Virus record (IMG/VR): IMGVR_UViG_3300010413_000218
Location: 1 to 26,086 of that record
Origin: a virus
Length of the DNA stretch: 26,086 nucleotides
Reading direction: 5' to 3' (one strand)
Below, one piece after another: positions 17,387 to 24,208 of the stretch. The position numbers were made by a program, and so were the translations under genes. Below the pieces are notes generated by a model. It made no database searches. It was not told the DNA's origin and saw only the letters and a list, made by a program, of their open reading frames with translations. Positions within the stretch are counted from its first letter, which is position 1, and each line of letters begins with the position of its first letter.

Positions 17387-17588
17387 TTATCTCGCGCTCC
17401 TTTTTCAGTAGCAAGGTTTCAATCAGGTCGCGTTTGCCGGACTCGAACATGATGTACGACTGTGAGTGTACGTCAGGCTGAGCAAGCATTCGCGGGAATA
17501 GCTCGGCGAGGATGTCGATCAGCTCATAGCTGGTCAACTCATCGAGCTGGTAGTCGCGCAGTCCGCGCGGGGTGTAGGGTCCAGACAT
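17355..17588 (-). CDS. Small hypothetical protein upstream of portal
   Basis: A 77-residue protein of unknown function. It is mixed-charge and mostly helical, with an acidic, Leu-rich middle (YELIDILAELFPRML) and a very basic C-terminal helix (LLLKKEREINERRNAKVKV). AGGAGG lies 4 bases before the ATG, so it should be well translated. Its end overlaps the portal start by 32 bases in another frame, and it follows the ribonucleotide reductase gene by about 8 bases. Position suggests a minor head-tail or assembly role, but nothing in the sequence proves it. Confidence 0.75.
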   Translation of the reverse strand: MSGPYTPRGLRDYQLDELTSYELIDILAELFPRMLAQPDVHSQSYIMFESGKRDLIETLLLKKEREINERRNAKVKV

Positions 17589-17596
17589 AGTGCCTC

Positions 17597-19309
17597 CTAT
17601 TCACAGGACTTAATGCCGGTCTCAGGATCAATGTAGCAGGCCTGTGGCTTGTCCTCGGCCTTCACCTCATTGAGGATGCCGAAGCGTTTGCCACCGGGGT
17701 TGAACGTAGTGCAGCCTTTGCAGCCGGTCTCCCATGCGCGCATGTAGATTTCCTTGAACTCCTTCCAAGGAGTGTTGGGGTCCACGTTGATGGTCTTGCT
17801 GCAGGAACTGTCGACGTAATGCTGGGCCACTGCCAGCACGCTCAGGTGTTCCATTGCGGTACACTCGGTCGCCGTCTTGCCCCTGATGCCGTGCTCCCGG
17901 TAAGCCCAATCCTCTACACGCTCGACCTTGGGACCATCGAAGGTCTGGATGGTGCGATCGTAGTAGTGGCTGAACACCGGCTCAATGCCTGAGCTGATGT
18001 TGTCAGCGGACAGACTGATGGTGCCGGTTGGTGCTACAGACAGGAGGTGAGAGTTGCGGATGCCATGCTTGGCGATTGCGTCCTGCACCGTATCAGGTAG
18101 CGTGAGTACGAACTTGCTGTTCAGGTAGTTCACATCGTACATCGGGAAGGCGCCCTTCTCTTCGGCCAGCATTGCGCTCGCCAAGTAGCACTCATCACGT
18201 ATGATAGACATCACCCTTGCGGTGAACTCGAGGAACTCCTCGGAACCATAGGTGTACCCTAGGACTTCGCCAGCGTTGGCCAGGCCAGTTATACCAAGGC
18301 CCATGCGCCGCTTCATCTTCGACTCCTTGGCCTGCTCCTTCAGCGGGAAGAAGGTGTTGTCATGGATGTTGTCCATGGCTCGCACCACCACCGGGATGTC
18401 GGCTCGCAACTGTTCCTCGTTGAACGCCCAATCCCCTCCGACAAAGCTGGGGATGAGGTACTTGGTCAGGTTGAAGCTGCCCAGCAGACACGCCCCATAC
18501 GGGGGCAGCGGCTGTTCCCCGCAGGGATTGGTAGCCGCGATCGTCTCGCAGTAGTACAGGTTGTTCATCTGGTTGATGCGGTCGATGAACAGAACGCCGG
18601 GCTCTGCCCACTCCCAAGTGCTGCGCATGATCTCTTCCCACAGGGCGCGGGCGTCGACCTTCTTGTACGTTCTGCCACCGAAGCGCAGAGCGAACTCGTC
18701 GCCGTTCTGAACAGCACGCATGAACTCGTCGGTCACACCAACGCTGATGTTGAAGGCGCGGAACCGGCTGTCGTTCTGCTTGGAGCGGATGAACTCTTCG
18801 ATGTCGGGATGGTCAACGCGCATGACTGCCATCTGCGCCCCGCGACGGTGGCCGGCGCTGCTGATGGTGTCACACACTGCGTTGAAGATTCCCATGAAGG
18901 ACACCGGGCCCGAAGACTTGGAGTCTAGGCTGACGATGGTGTCCCCGCGAGGGCGCAGCGTACTGAAGTCATAGCCGATGCCACCACCTAGGCGCATGGT
19001 CTCGGCTGCCTCAGTGGCACGCTGCATGATGCTGGACATGGAGTCCTCGATAGTGCCGGACACAAAGCAGTTGAAGGCTGTCACCTTACGGGTCGAGCCG
19101 ATAGCTGCCTGCGTGCGGCCACCACCGAGGAAGCGCATGTTGAGCAGGATGTTGTACAGCTTCCTGAAGTGGTTGGGATCGTCCGCCAGCGCATTCGCAA
19201 AGCGCGCGCATGACTCGCTGAAGGACTCACCCTTACTCCGGTACTTCATCGCATGTATCTCTTGCGAGATCGGAAGCGACGGACCATAGGTCTCATCACC
19301 CTTGCTCAT
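17597..19309 (-). CDS. nrdJ: Class II adenosylcobalamin-dependent ribonucleotide reductase
   Basis: A 570-residue enzyme that reduces ribonucleotides to deoxyribonucleotides using a B12-derived radical. The active-site loop NPCGEQPL is at 261-268, with Cys263 the thiyl radical residue and Asn261/Glu265 beside it. Cys81 (in FNCFVSG) and Cys274, eleven residues after Cys263, match the redox pair of NrdJ enzymes. The substrate phosphate loop APTGTISL is at 426-433. C-terminal cysteines (GCKGC near 529-533 and the final SCE) fit thioredoxin-type re-reduction. There is no N-terminal ATP-cone, so this is a compact form. No small radical subunit gene is next to it, as expected for class II. It would supply dNTPs for replication using host cobalamin. 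The neighbouring DUF3310 gene ends two bases before its start. Confidence 0.95.
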   Translation of the reverse strand: MSKGDETYGPSLPISQEIHAMKYRSKGESFSESCARFANALADDPNHFRKLYNILLNMRFLGGGRTQAAIGSTRKVTAFNCFVSGTIEDSMSSIMQRATEAAETMRLGGGIGYDFSTLRPRGDTIVSLDSKSSGPVSFMGIFNAVCDTISSAGHRRGAQMAVMRVDHPDIEEFIRSKQNDSRFRAFNISVGVTDEFMRAVQNGDEFALRFGGRTYKKVDARALWEEIMRSTWEWAEPGVLFIDRINQMNNLYYCETIAATNPCGEQPLPPYGACLLGSFNLTKYLIPSFVGGDWAFNEEQLRADIPVVVRAMDNIHDNTFFPLKEQAKESKMKRRMGLGITGLANAGEVLGYTYGSEEFLEFTARVMSIIRDECYLASAMLAEEKGAFPMYDVNYLNSKFVLTLPDTVQDAIAKHGIRNSHLLSVAPTGTISLSADNISSGIEPVFSHYYDRTIQTFDGPKVERVEDWAYREHGIRGKTATECTAMEHLSVLAVAQHYVDSSCSKTINVDPNTPWKEFKEIYMRAWETGCKGCTTFNPGGKRFGILNEVKAEDKPQACYIDPETGIKSCE

Positions 19310-19311
19310 TG

Positions 19312-19689
19312 TTATCTCCTTGGACAGTTAAGGTTCATGCAGGTTGCACAGTCGTTGCACTCATCCTCATTCAGTGAGTACGCATGCTCCGACTCTGAGA
19401 TTAGGACACCGAAGGTCTCAGGCTTCTTGTACTGCTCCGGCTCGTCCCACTGCTTCAGGTCCAACTCCCTTACTAAGTAGTCGGTCAGCATCTTGGCGTA
19501 GGTCTCAGCCTTCGCAATGTCCTGCTCCAGCTTGTCCTTCTTGCCAGCCCGCAGCCGGTACTTCAGGACGTTGCCCTTGCAGTAACCCCGGAACTCCTCC
19601 GGGGTCAGCGTGGCGCGGATGACGTCGATGGCTTCTGTTCCATCTGCGAACAGCATGTAGTGGTTGGGCTTGCTGACGGGATCGCTCAT
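19312..19689 (-). CDS. DUF3310-like protein (possible nucleotide-metabolism accessory) with C-terminal Cys cluster
   Basis: A 125-residue protein from ATG at 19689. The core DPVSKPNHYMLF...EAIDVIR...EFRGYCKGNVLKYRLRAG and KLEQDIAKAETYAKMLTDYL matches the small phage DUF3310 family, sometimes labelled nucleotide kinase-like after T7 gp1.7. The C-terminus carries four cysteines in a row of short spacings (ECNDCATCMNLNCP), which could bind metal and is outside the family core. I chose this start because it forms an ATGA overlap with the upstream gene; a GTG nine codons earlier is less likely. Its position directly before the ribonucleotide reductase supports a role in dNTP supply, but the reaction is not established here. 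Confidence 0.8.
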   Translation of the reverse strand: MSDPVSKPNHYMLFADGTEAIDVIRATLTPEEFRGYCKGNVLKYRLRAGKKDKLEQDIAKAETYAKMLTDYLVRELDLKQWDEPEQYKKPETFGVLISESEHAYSLNEDECNDCATCMNLNCPRR

Positions 19690-19928
19690 TTCCACACCAC
19701 TGCAAGCAGCAGCCACGGCAGTAAGATAGCCATGATGTGCCCTCCTAGGTAAGCCGAGGCTCTGATGAACTCAACGAACACGTTGACGTATGCGTGACTG
19801 AAATCGTCGCGCGCCATGGCACCGGACTTCTTGCTGAGCAGGTGCGTCAGGGAGTACCAGAAGCGCCCCACGTCCCACGTCCACCAGTCACGGTAATCTT
19901 CACTTACTTTACGGACTCGAAATCCCAC
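19686..19928 (-). CDS. Small membrane-anchored hypothetical protein
   Basis: An 80-residue protein starting GTG (MGFRVRKVSEDYRDWW). A charged, Trp/Tyr-rich N-terminal part is followed by one strong hydrophobic helix at the C-terminus (about residues 62-78, GGHIMAILLPWLLLAVVW). It is likely a tail-anchored inner-membrane protein. GAGGG lies 7 bases before the GTG. Its first codons overlap the end of the frameshifted exonuclease gene, and its stop overlaps the ATG of the DUF3310 gene (ATGA). No family recognised. Confidence 0.65.
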   Translation of the reverse strand: MGFRVRKVSEDYRDWWTWDVGRFWYSLTHLLSKKSGAMARDDFSHAYVNVFVEFIRASAYLGGHIMAILLPWLLLAVVWK

Positions 19929-20729
19929 GGTATTACCCTCTTGTGTTTGTAGTCATAATCCTCATGGCGGCAGATGCGCGCCACGCGGGCCTGTGCTAAT
20001 GCGTCTTCTTCGGTGAAGCCTTTGGTCTCGTACAGTGCCACGACCATCGGCCAGAACTGTTTCACGGTCATGGCCCTCGCAGTCCTTCATCTCGCCGAGG
20101 GTTCTGATGGCGGCCACCTTGCCGGCGCCGGGACACCCCTTGTACCCATCGGTCGCGTCCCCAATGATGGTCTGATACATCCAGTACCAGTCGGCCATGG
20201 ACTCGGTGATGCGTTCCAGTTTCGCCTCGCCCTTCATCGGCAGGTGGTATAGCAGATTGTCTGAGCCACGCTGCTTACGCGAAGGGATGGTGCGAAGGTC
20301 CTTGTCGATCGTCACGATGATCTTCCGACCCTTGATGTAGTTCGGGTTGGTCGCGAGTATCCCGAGGATGTCATCACCTTCAAGTCGCGGCCTACGGTAG
20401 GCCTCGAAGTGTTCTGCCAGAACTACCTCAAGCATGTCGTGCAGGATGGGGCGAGACTTGCGCTCACCCCTGCACTCCTTGTAGCTGGGCAGAACGTCCA
20501 ACCTCCAGTTAGCTCGTCGGTTCAGGTCGGTGAAGCAGAGCACCACGTTGTCGGCGTCCAGCTTCCCCTTCAGATCGTCGATGTACTCGAGCATCCCGGC
20601 TATTGCAACTTGCTCGGGAGGGGGGATCACAATCGGGTCATCCCCCTCATCCCAGACTATCTCCGACTGTCCGCGCGCGGCGAACTGGTATGCCGGCACA
20701 TCAGCGTCCAGTAGGATTGTCGTCTTCAT
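19904..20729 (-). CDS. 5'-3' exonuclease, T7 gp6-like, split by a +1 frame change
   Basis: The first 218 residues are a FEN-like exonuclease: Asp8 and Asp10 (LLDAD), LEGDDILG with Asp119/Asp120, TIDKDL at 140-145, and the helix-hairpin DNA-binding region GDATDGYKGCPGAGK at 190-204. After about codon 218 the zero frame turns into Arg-rich nonsense and stops at 19962. The next frame, from about 20074, encodes 56 residues (AMTVKQFWPMVVALYE... QARVARICRHEDYDYK... ending FESVK) that match the usual end of this family. Removing one G from the GGG at 20076-20074 joins the two into a normal protein of about 274 residues (T7: 300). This is a sequencing error, a real mutation or recoding. The enzyme would degrade host DNA and remove primers. 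Its ATG overlaps the upstream stop (ATGA). Confidence 0.85.
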
Positions 20730-21040
20730 GTCTGTCCCCTTCTGAGTTTGTCGATGAGGTCGGTGAGCCGGTCCATCACTGGTATGACAGACGGGTCGCG
20801 AACACTGAATAGCTGCTTGCGGAGTCCGCTCAGCTCCTCAATGACATCCCCGAAGATTGTCCGCTGGATTCCCTCGGACAACAGCCGACGCGAGCGGATG
20901 GTTACCTCGCGTTCGCTTTGGCTCAGCAGCGCGTCAGAGATAGACATCTGTGAGTGGAAGGTGAGTACTGCCTTGACCATCTTCTGCTGGTGGACATAGT
21001 CATCCCACGTATGGAACTGAATGTCGTTGAGGAATTTCAT
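20726..21040 (-). CDS. Small helical hypothetical protein before exonuclease
   Basis: A 104-residue protein with no recognised family. It is mostly alpha-helical and charged, with Leu/Ile-rich stretches (EELSGLRKQLF and VMDRLTDLIDKLRRG) that could form a coiled coil. No membrane segment or metal motif. It is linked at both ends by ATGA overlaps, with the membrane protein gene upstream and exonuclease downstream, so it is certainly part of the same translated unit. Position among replication genes suggests a DNA-metabolism accessory, but that is only context. Confidence 0.75.
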   Translation of the reverse strand: MKFLNDIQFHTWDDYVHQQKMVKAVLTFHSQMSISDALLSQSEREVTIRSRRLLSEGIQRTIFGDVIEELSGLRKQLFSVRDPSVIPVMDRLTDLIDKLRRGQT

Positions 21041-21447
21041 TTACTGCCTCCGTATCCAAAGTAAAGCCCGGCCACCGAAGCAGCGAGGTGTGTATCAAGT
21101 GGAGTTATCGGAACCCCGGCCACCGTGTAGTACACCGTACCGGCGGATGAGGAGAATAAGCCCCACAAATAGGACACTCCCGGCTCCGACGTAAAGACTA
21201 CTACGGGCGCGCCACCCAAGGCCGCGAGCTTCGGCAATACTACAACCGCAAAGATCACCGTGAGTGCTATCGTCCGGCGTGTGAACTGAAACTGCTGAGT
21301 CCCGCTGTTGCTGCGAGCAATCGCATCCTTGTTCAGAGACTCCATCATTGTCTGCTGGGCTTTGGCCTTGGCGTCCATTGCCTTGCCAATCATTCCAACT
21401 ACCGTGGACACGCCCATGGTCAGCATTTCTAGTGGTATAGGGATCAT
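21037..21447 (-). CDS. Holin-like multi-pass membrane protein
   Basis: A 136-residue protein from ATG at 21447 (MIPIPLEMLTMGV). An amphipathic N-terminal segment and a short charged helix (GKAMDAKAKAQQTMMESL, 21-38) precede a strong membrane helix (about 58-77) and two weaker hydrophobic, Gly/Ser-rich segments (about 88-113 and 119-133). This layout recalls the three-helix holin-like proteins found in many phages. The open frame also reaches a TTG at 21483, and no strong ribosome-binding site marks the start. Most of the gene overlaps the possible lipoprotein gene in another frame. It ends in an ATGA overlap with the next gene. Lysis function is possible, but position among replication genes is unusual and the call is tentative. 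Confidence 0.65.
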   Translation of the reverse strand: MIPIPLEMLTMGVSTVVGMIGKAMDAKAKAQQTMMESLNKDAIARSNSGTQQFQFTRRTIALTVIFAVVVLPKLAALGGAPVVVFTSEPGVSYLWGLFSSSAGTVYYTVAGVPITPLDTHLAASVAGLYFGYGGSK

Positions 21448-21514
21448 TGGTAGGTACCGAGGTACAGCCAGTGGCCGCCACAAGGGCGACCACCAGCAGC
21501 AGCTTTAGTGACAT
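21095..21514 (-). CDS. Possible lipoprotein encoded in an overlapping frame
   Basis: A 139-codon frame whose first 17 residues form a textbook lipoprotein signal: Lys4, a Leu/Val/Ala-rich core and the lipobox ATGC with Cys17. After it come small polar residues, then a long Gln/Ser/Gly-rich region and a late hydrophobic segment (about 108-121). From about codon 23 on, the same DNA also encodes the holin-like protein in another frame. Overlapping lipoprotein and membrane protein genes recall Rz/Rz1 spanin pairs, though here the lipoprotein starts first. The start lies within the last ten bases of the preceding gene and lacks a strong ribosome-binding site. The signal is convincing; the length of the true product is not. 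Confidence 0.45.
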   Translation of the reverse strand: MSLKLLLVVALVAATGCTSVPTNDPYTTRNADHGRVHGSWNDWQGNGRQGQSPADNDGVSEQGCDCSQQQRDSAVSVHTPDDSTHGDLCGCSIAEARGLGWRARSSLYVGAGSVLFVGLILLIRRYGVLHGGRGSDNST

Positions 21515-21765
21515 ACCGGCTTGTCGTCTTCGCCGAAGGATACCTCTGCGGAATCCAACGTGCCGTCACGATGCGCACGGTACAGGGATGCGATGAATGT
21601 TACCAGTGCCCGGCGAGATGCGGTGTTCAGCAGCTGCATCACCATCTTCAGTACGACTGCGATGGAGTAGGACATTGAGGTCTGGTCTGGGTCTTCACCC
21701 TCGACCAGCTCGCTGAATACCGGACGACCGCCTTCATCGTCTTCAAGAATCATGGTTACTTTCAT
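21505..21765 (-). CDS. Small acidic hypothetical protein (second of two)
   Basis: An 86-residue protein of unknown function. The N-terminus is acidic (MKVTMILEDDEGG), the middle is a hydrophobic Ser/Val/Met/Leu helix (about 30-47), and a mixed helix (RALVTFIASLYRAHRDG) precedes an acidic tail. The ATG overlaps the upstream stop as ATGA. It has the same length and the same order of segments as the gene just before it, and the two may be diverged duplicates. No catalytic motif visible. Confidence 0.7.
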   Translation of the reverse strand: MKVTMILEDDEGGRPVFSELVEGEDPDQTSMSYSIAVVLKMVMQLLNTASRRALVTFIASLYRAHRDGTLDSAEVSFGEDDKPVCH

Positions 21766-22022
21766 GTGATGTCCTCCTCGATAGGGTTGTCGCGTTCTTT
21801 CAATTGCTCCGCTAACGTCCGAAACGCAGCGATCGACGTTGCGAATGGGTTCCCAATCTCTGGGTGATACAGCAGCTCAGTCGCAATCTTGAGCGTCTGC
21901 AGTAGCGCCACCGCAGTAGACTCGGGAGTGTCGGTTGTGCCGTTCTCCTTGCTGCCTGAGCTTACCTTAACTCCCGGCCCGTTGTCGTTCACAACGTCTT
22001 CAATGTTGATCTGTGCTTTCAT
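21762..22022 (-). CDS. Small acidic hypothetical protein (first of two)
   Basis: An 86-residue protein of unknown function from ATG at 22022. The N-terminus (MKAQINIEDVVNDNGPG) is acidic, a Ser/Thr/Gly-rich linker follows, then a hydrophobic helix (STAVALLQTLKIATELL, about 44-60) and a second helix (FATSIAAFRTLAEQLKERD). I chose this start because AGAGG lies 5-6 bases upstream and it begins 15 bases after the polymerase stop; an ATG eight codons earlier would overlap the polymerase gene. Translation continues into the next gene by an ATGA overlap. Confidence 0.7.
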   Translation of the reverse strand: MKAQINIEDVVNDNGPGVKVSSGSKENGTTDTPESTAVALLQTLKIATELLYHPEIGNPFATSIAAFRTLAEQLKERDNPIEEDIT

Positions 22023-22036
22023 CTCTACCTCTTGTG

Positions 22037-24031
22037 TTAGTGGCATTCACGCCAGTTGTTTCCGATCTTCGCCTCTGCATCCACCTTGACTCGCAGCTTG
22101 AAGAACTCACCTGCCAAGCGCGCCGCGTCTATAGCTATCGCCGCGACTCCCTCTGCAACCTCAGGCTCACAGTCGAACTGCAGCTCGTCGTGCACCCACA
22201 GGATTTGTTGCACCCGGTCTAGCGGTGTAACTACCCACGAATGTTCTTCGATCAGTCCGGCTTCCATGAGTCTGTCTTCCACGATTATCATCCATACCTT
22301 AGCCAGCAGTCCTCCCAGATGCTGCAGCAGAGTGTTGAGTGATGAGTGGCGCGACGGCACACGTATGCGCCGGCCGTCCAGTGCCCTCAGGCTGCCACGC
22401 TTGGCCGCCTTGTAGCACGCATTCATCAGCGGCTCCATGCCGTGCAGTCCCTTCACCAGCTTGGACCTAGTGGCCCTGCCTAGCGCCGTCAGCTTCTTCT
22501 GGGTTACCTCCCCGAACTCAGCCTTCTGTGCTTCGGTCATGTCATCGTAGGTGATGAGCCCCAGCTTGTAGTCGCCGGCGCCATACAGGTAGGCATACTC
22601 AGCTGTCTTGGTGTTGTTGCGGTCGTTGAACGTGATGACGTGCATGGTCTCGGAGTGCACGTCCCCGTTGATCACAAGGTCCGCGTACTTGCCGTTATCA
22701 TACCGCGCCATGTAGTTGCCCAGCGCACGCAGCTCAATGCCGCTAAGGTCCACACCAACCTGCTTGCGTCCCTTGGACACCTCGAACAGCTCGCGCATCT
22801 CTGCGCCCCAACCACCCTCGATGCCCTCCTTGATGGAGCCGTCCTTGTTCTTCTTCACCTTGGGTACTTGGCCGAGGTTCGGATTGACGTGGCTGGCTCT
22901 GGTGGTTCTGGTTCCGTTCTGATTGACACGGCCGTGTATGCGCCCGTTGCGGGCCTGCTTGAACCACGCTTGGTTGCCCTCAGCCAGCATACCGAGACGC
23001 TTGTCGATCATCAGGTATGTGTTGAGCAGCCTGGCCTCGGGGTATAGGAGACCTGACAGCACCGTCTCGTCGATCTTCGGATCGCCGGTATCGGTGAACG
23101 CAGTGGGCTTCCAGCCATTGCGTACGATAAGCCGATTGGCTATGTGCTGCCTGCTGCTGGGGTTGAACTCCACCAGCTTGACCGGGGTGTAGGGCTCGCC
23201 CTCGTCCACCCATTCCTTGCAACCCAGCTCCTTGTTGTTGCGCTTCATGCTGCGCTTGGGCGTAACCATCGGTCCCTTCTTCAGGTAGAAGCTGCCGAAC
23301 ATTGCGATCAGCTCAGCCTCGATGCGGAGTTTGTGCTTCATAATCTCCGCATGCAGTTTCTGCGCCTTGCTCTCATTGAACACCACGCCGAACTGCGTCT
23401 GCTTGGTCAGGATGCGAGCCACTCGGTTCTCTATACGGACTGCATCAGCTGCCTCCGTATAAGGGAACTTGGCTTCGAGGTAATCGAACAGGTCGATGTT
23501 GACCAGCACGTCCTCCATGCAGTACTCGGCCCGCTGGGTAGCGTATGGTTCCGGCAGCTCCGGGTCCCACGGGTCCAGACCGATCGCTTCCATGCGCTTC
23601 TTGAAGTCATCCTTCAGGTGCCGGCCGATGCGCTGGCCCCACGCCTCCAGTGAGTGGCGACCATACAGCTTGCGGTCGATCCACTTGCCGTACTTGCGCT
23701 CGGCCGCGAAGTCCTTGGACTTCAGGTCGGACGCTGGGTACCACATCTCGGACTCCACCTTCGAGTCGCGGATGGTTCCGGTCGGCTTCCACCACGGCTT
23801 ACACTTCTGGATGTACGGAATGTCGAACCCGTGGATGTTGTGTCCGCCGAGGTCCTCATGCTCCAGCTCGCGGAGAAGGTTGTCGATCTGCTCTTGGGTC
23901 CGCGCGAGGCGACGGTCGCCGGTCTCCCGGTCGACCGCAGCCAGCACGGTGATTACCTTAGGCTCGTCGTTGTTGATCCATGCGGGGTTTGAGAAATCTA
24001 CCCCTGCTGATTCTACGTCAAAGACCCACAT
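22037..24031 (-). CDS. DNA polymerase, T7 gp5-like (family A with 3'-5' exonuclease)
   Basis: A 664-residue replicative polymerase (T7: 704). Exonuclease motifs: FDVES (Asp5, Glu7), GHNIHGFD (Asn65, Asp70) and YCMED (Tyr170, Asp174), so proofreading looks intact. Polymerase motif A is VGVDLSGIELRALGNYMA with Asp428; motif B is RNNTKTAEYAYLYGAG with Arg471, Lys475 and Tyr479; motif C is WVHDELQ with His614, Asp615, Glu616. Tyr479 aligns with T7 Tyr526, the residue that permits dideoxynucleotides. The stretch matching the T7 thioredoxin-binding insertion (about 250-283) is clearly shorter than in T7. AGGAGG lies 5 bases before the ATG. It works with the primase-helicase encoded just upstream. 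Confidence 0.97.
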   Translation of the reverse strand: MWVFDVESAGVDFSNPAWINNDEPKVITVLAAVDRETGDRRLARTQEQIDNLLRELEHEDLGGHNIHGFDIPYIQKCKPWWKPTGTIRDSKVESEMWYPASDLKSKDFAAERKYGKWIDRKLYGRHSLEAWGQRIGRHLKDDFKKRMEAIGLDPWDPELPEPYATQRAEYCMEDVLVNIDLFDYLEAKFPYTEAADAVRIENRVARILTKQTQFGVVFNESKAQKLHAEIMKHKLRIEAELIAMFGSFYLKKGPMVTPKRSMKRNNKELGCKEWVDEGEPYTPVKLVEFNPSSRQHIANRLIVRNGWKPTAFTDTGDPKIDETVLSGLLYPEARLLNTYLMIDKRLGMLAEGNQAWFKQARNGRIHGRVNQNGTRTTRASHVNPNLGQVPKVKKNKDGSIKEGIEGGWGAEMRELFEVSKGRKQVGVDLSGIELRALGNYMARYDNGKYADLVINGDVHSETMHVITFNDRNNTKTAEYAYLYGAGDYKLGLITYDDMTEAQKAEFGEVTQKKLTALGRATRSKLVKGLHGMEPLMNACYKAAKRGSLRALDGRRIRVPSRHSSLNTLLQHLGGLLAKVWMIIVEDRLMEAGLIEEHSWVVTPLDRVQQILWVHDELQFDCEPEVAEGVAAIAIDAARLAGEFFKLRVKVDAEAKIGNNWRECH

Positions 24032-24046
24032 GGTTGCCTCCTGTGG

Positions 24047-24208
24047 TTAAAGAAGAATGACGGCCCCGATTACTTTGCCAATCAGGTAGCCAACAGCCAT
24101 GCCTGTCAGGATGTGAAGGCACAGGGATATGCGCGCCAGCCACATGTTGGCTTCTTTCAGCTGGACGGTTACATTCTCCAGCACGTAGTCTGCGTATGGT
24201 GAACTCAT
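24047..24208 (-). CDS. 53-residue single-pass membrane peptide
   Basis: A 53-residue open frame (MSSPYADYVLENVTVQLKEAN start) read from the minus strand. A polar, amphipathic N-terminal helix is followed by a hydrophobic Gly-containing segment from about residue 25 to the end (ISLCLHILTGMAVGYLIGKV). The ATG overlaps the primase-helicase stop as TAATG, which strongly suggests translational coupling, and the polymerase ribosome-binding site follows directly. The GxxxG-like spacing hints at helix packing or oligomers. Function unknown; it could tether replication to the membrane or be a small host-takeover peptide. Confidence 0.7.
   Translation of the reverse strand: MSSPYADYVLENVTVQLKEANMWLARISLCLHILTGMAVGYLIGKVIGAVILL

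Noticed and set aside
19690-19716. GTG start nine codons upstream for the DUF3310 gene
   Set aside because: The ATG at 19689 makes an ATGA overlap with the preceding gene and begins at the conserved part.
19962-20073. Zero-frame end of the exonuclease (Arg-rich tail)
   Set aside because: It has no family character, while the next frame over the same bases encodes the expected C-terminus.
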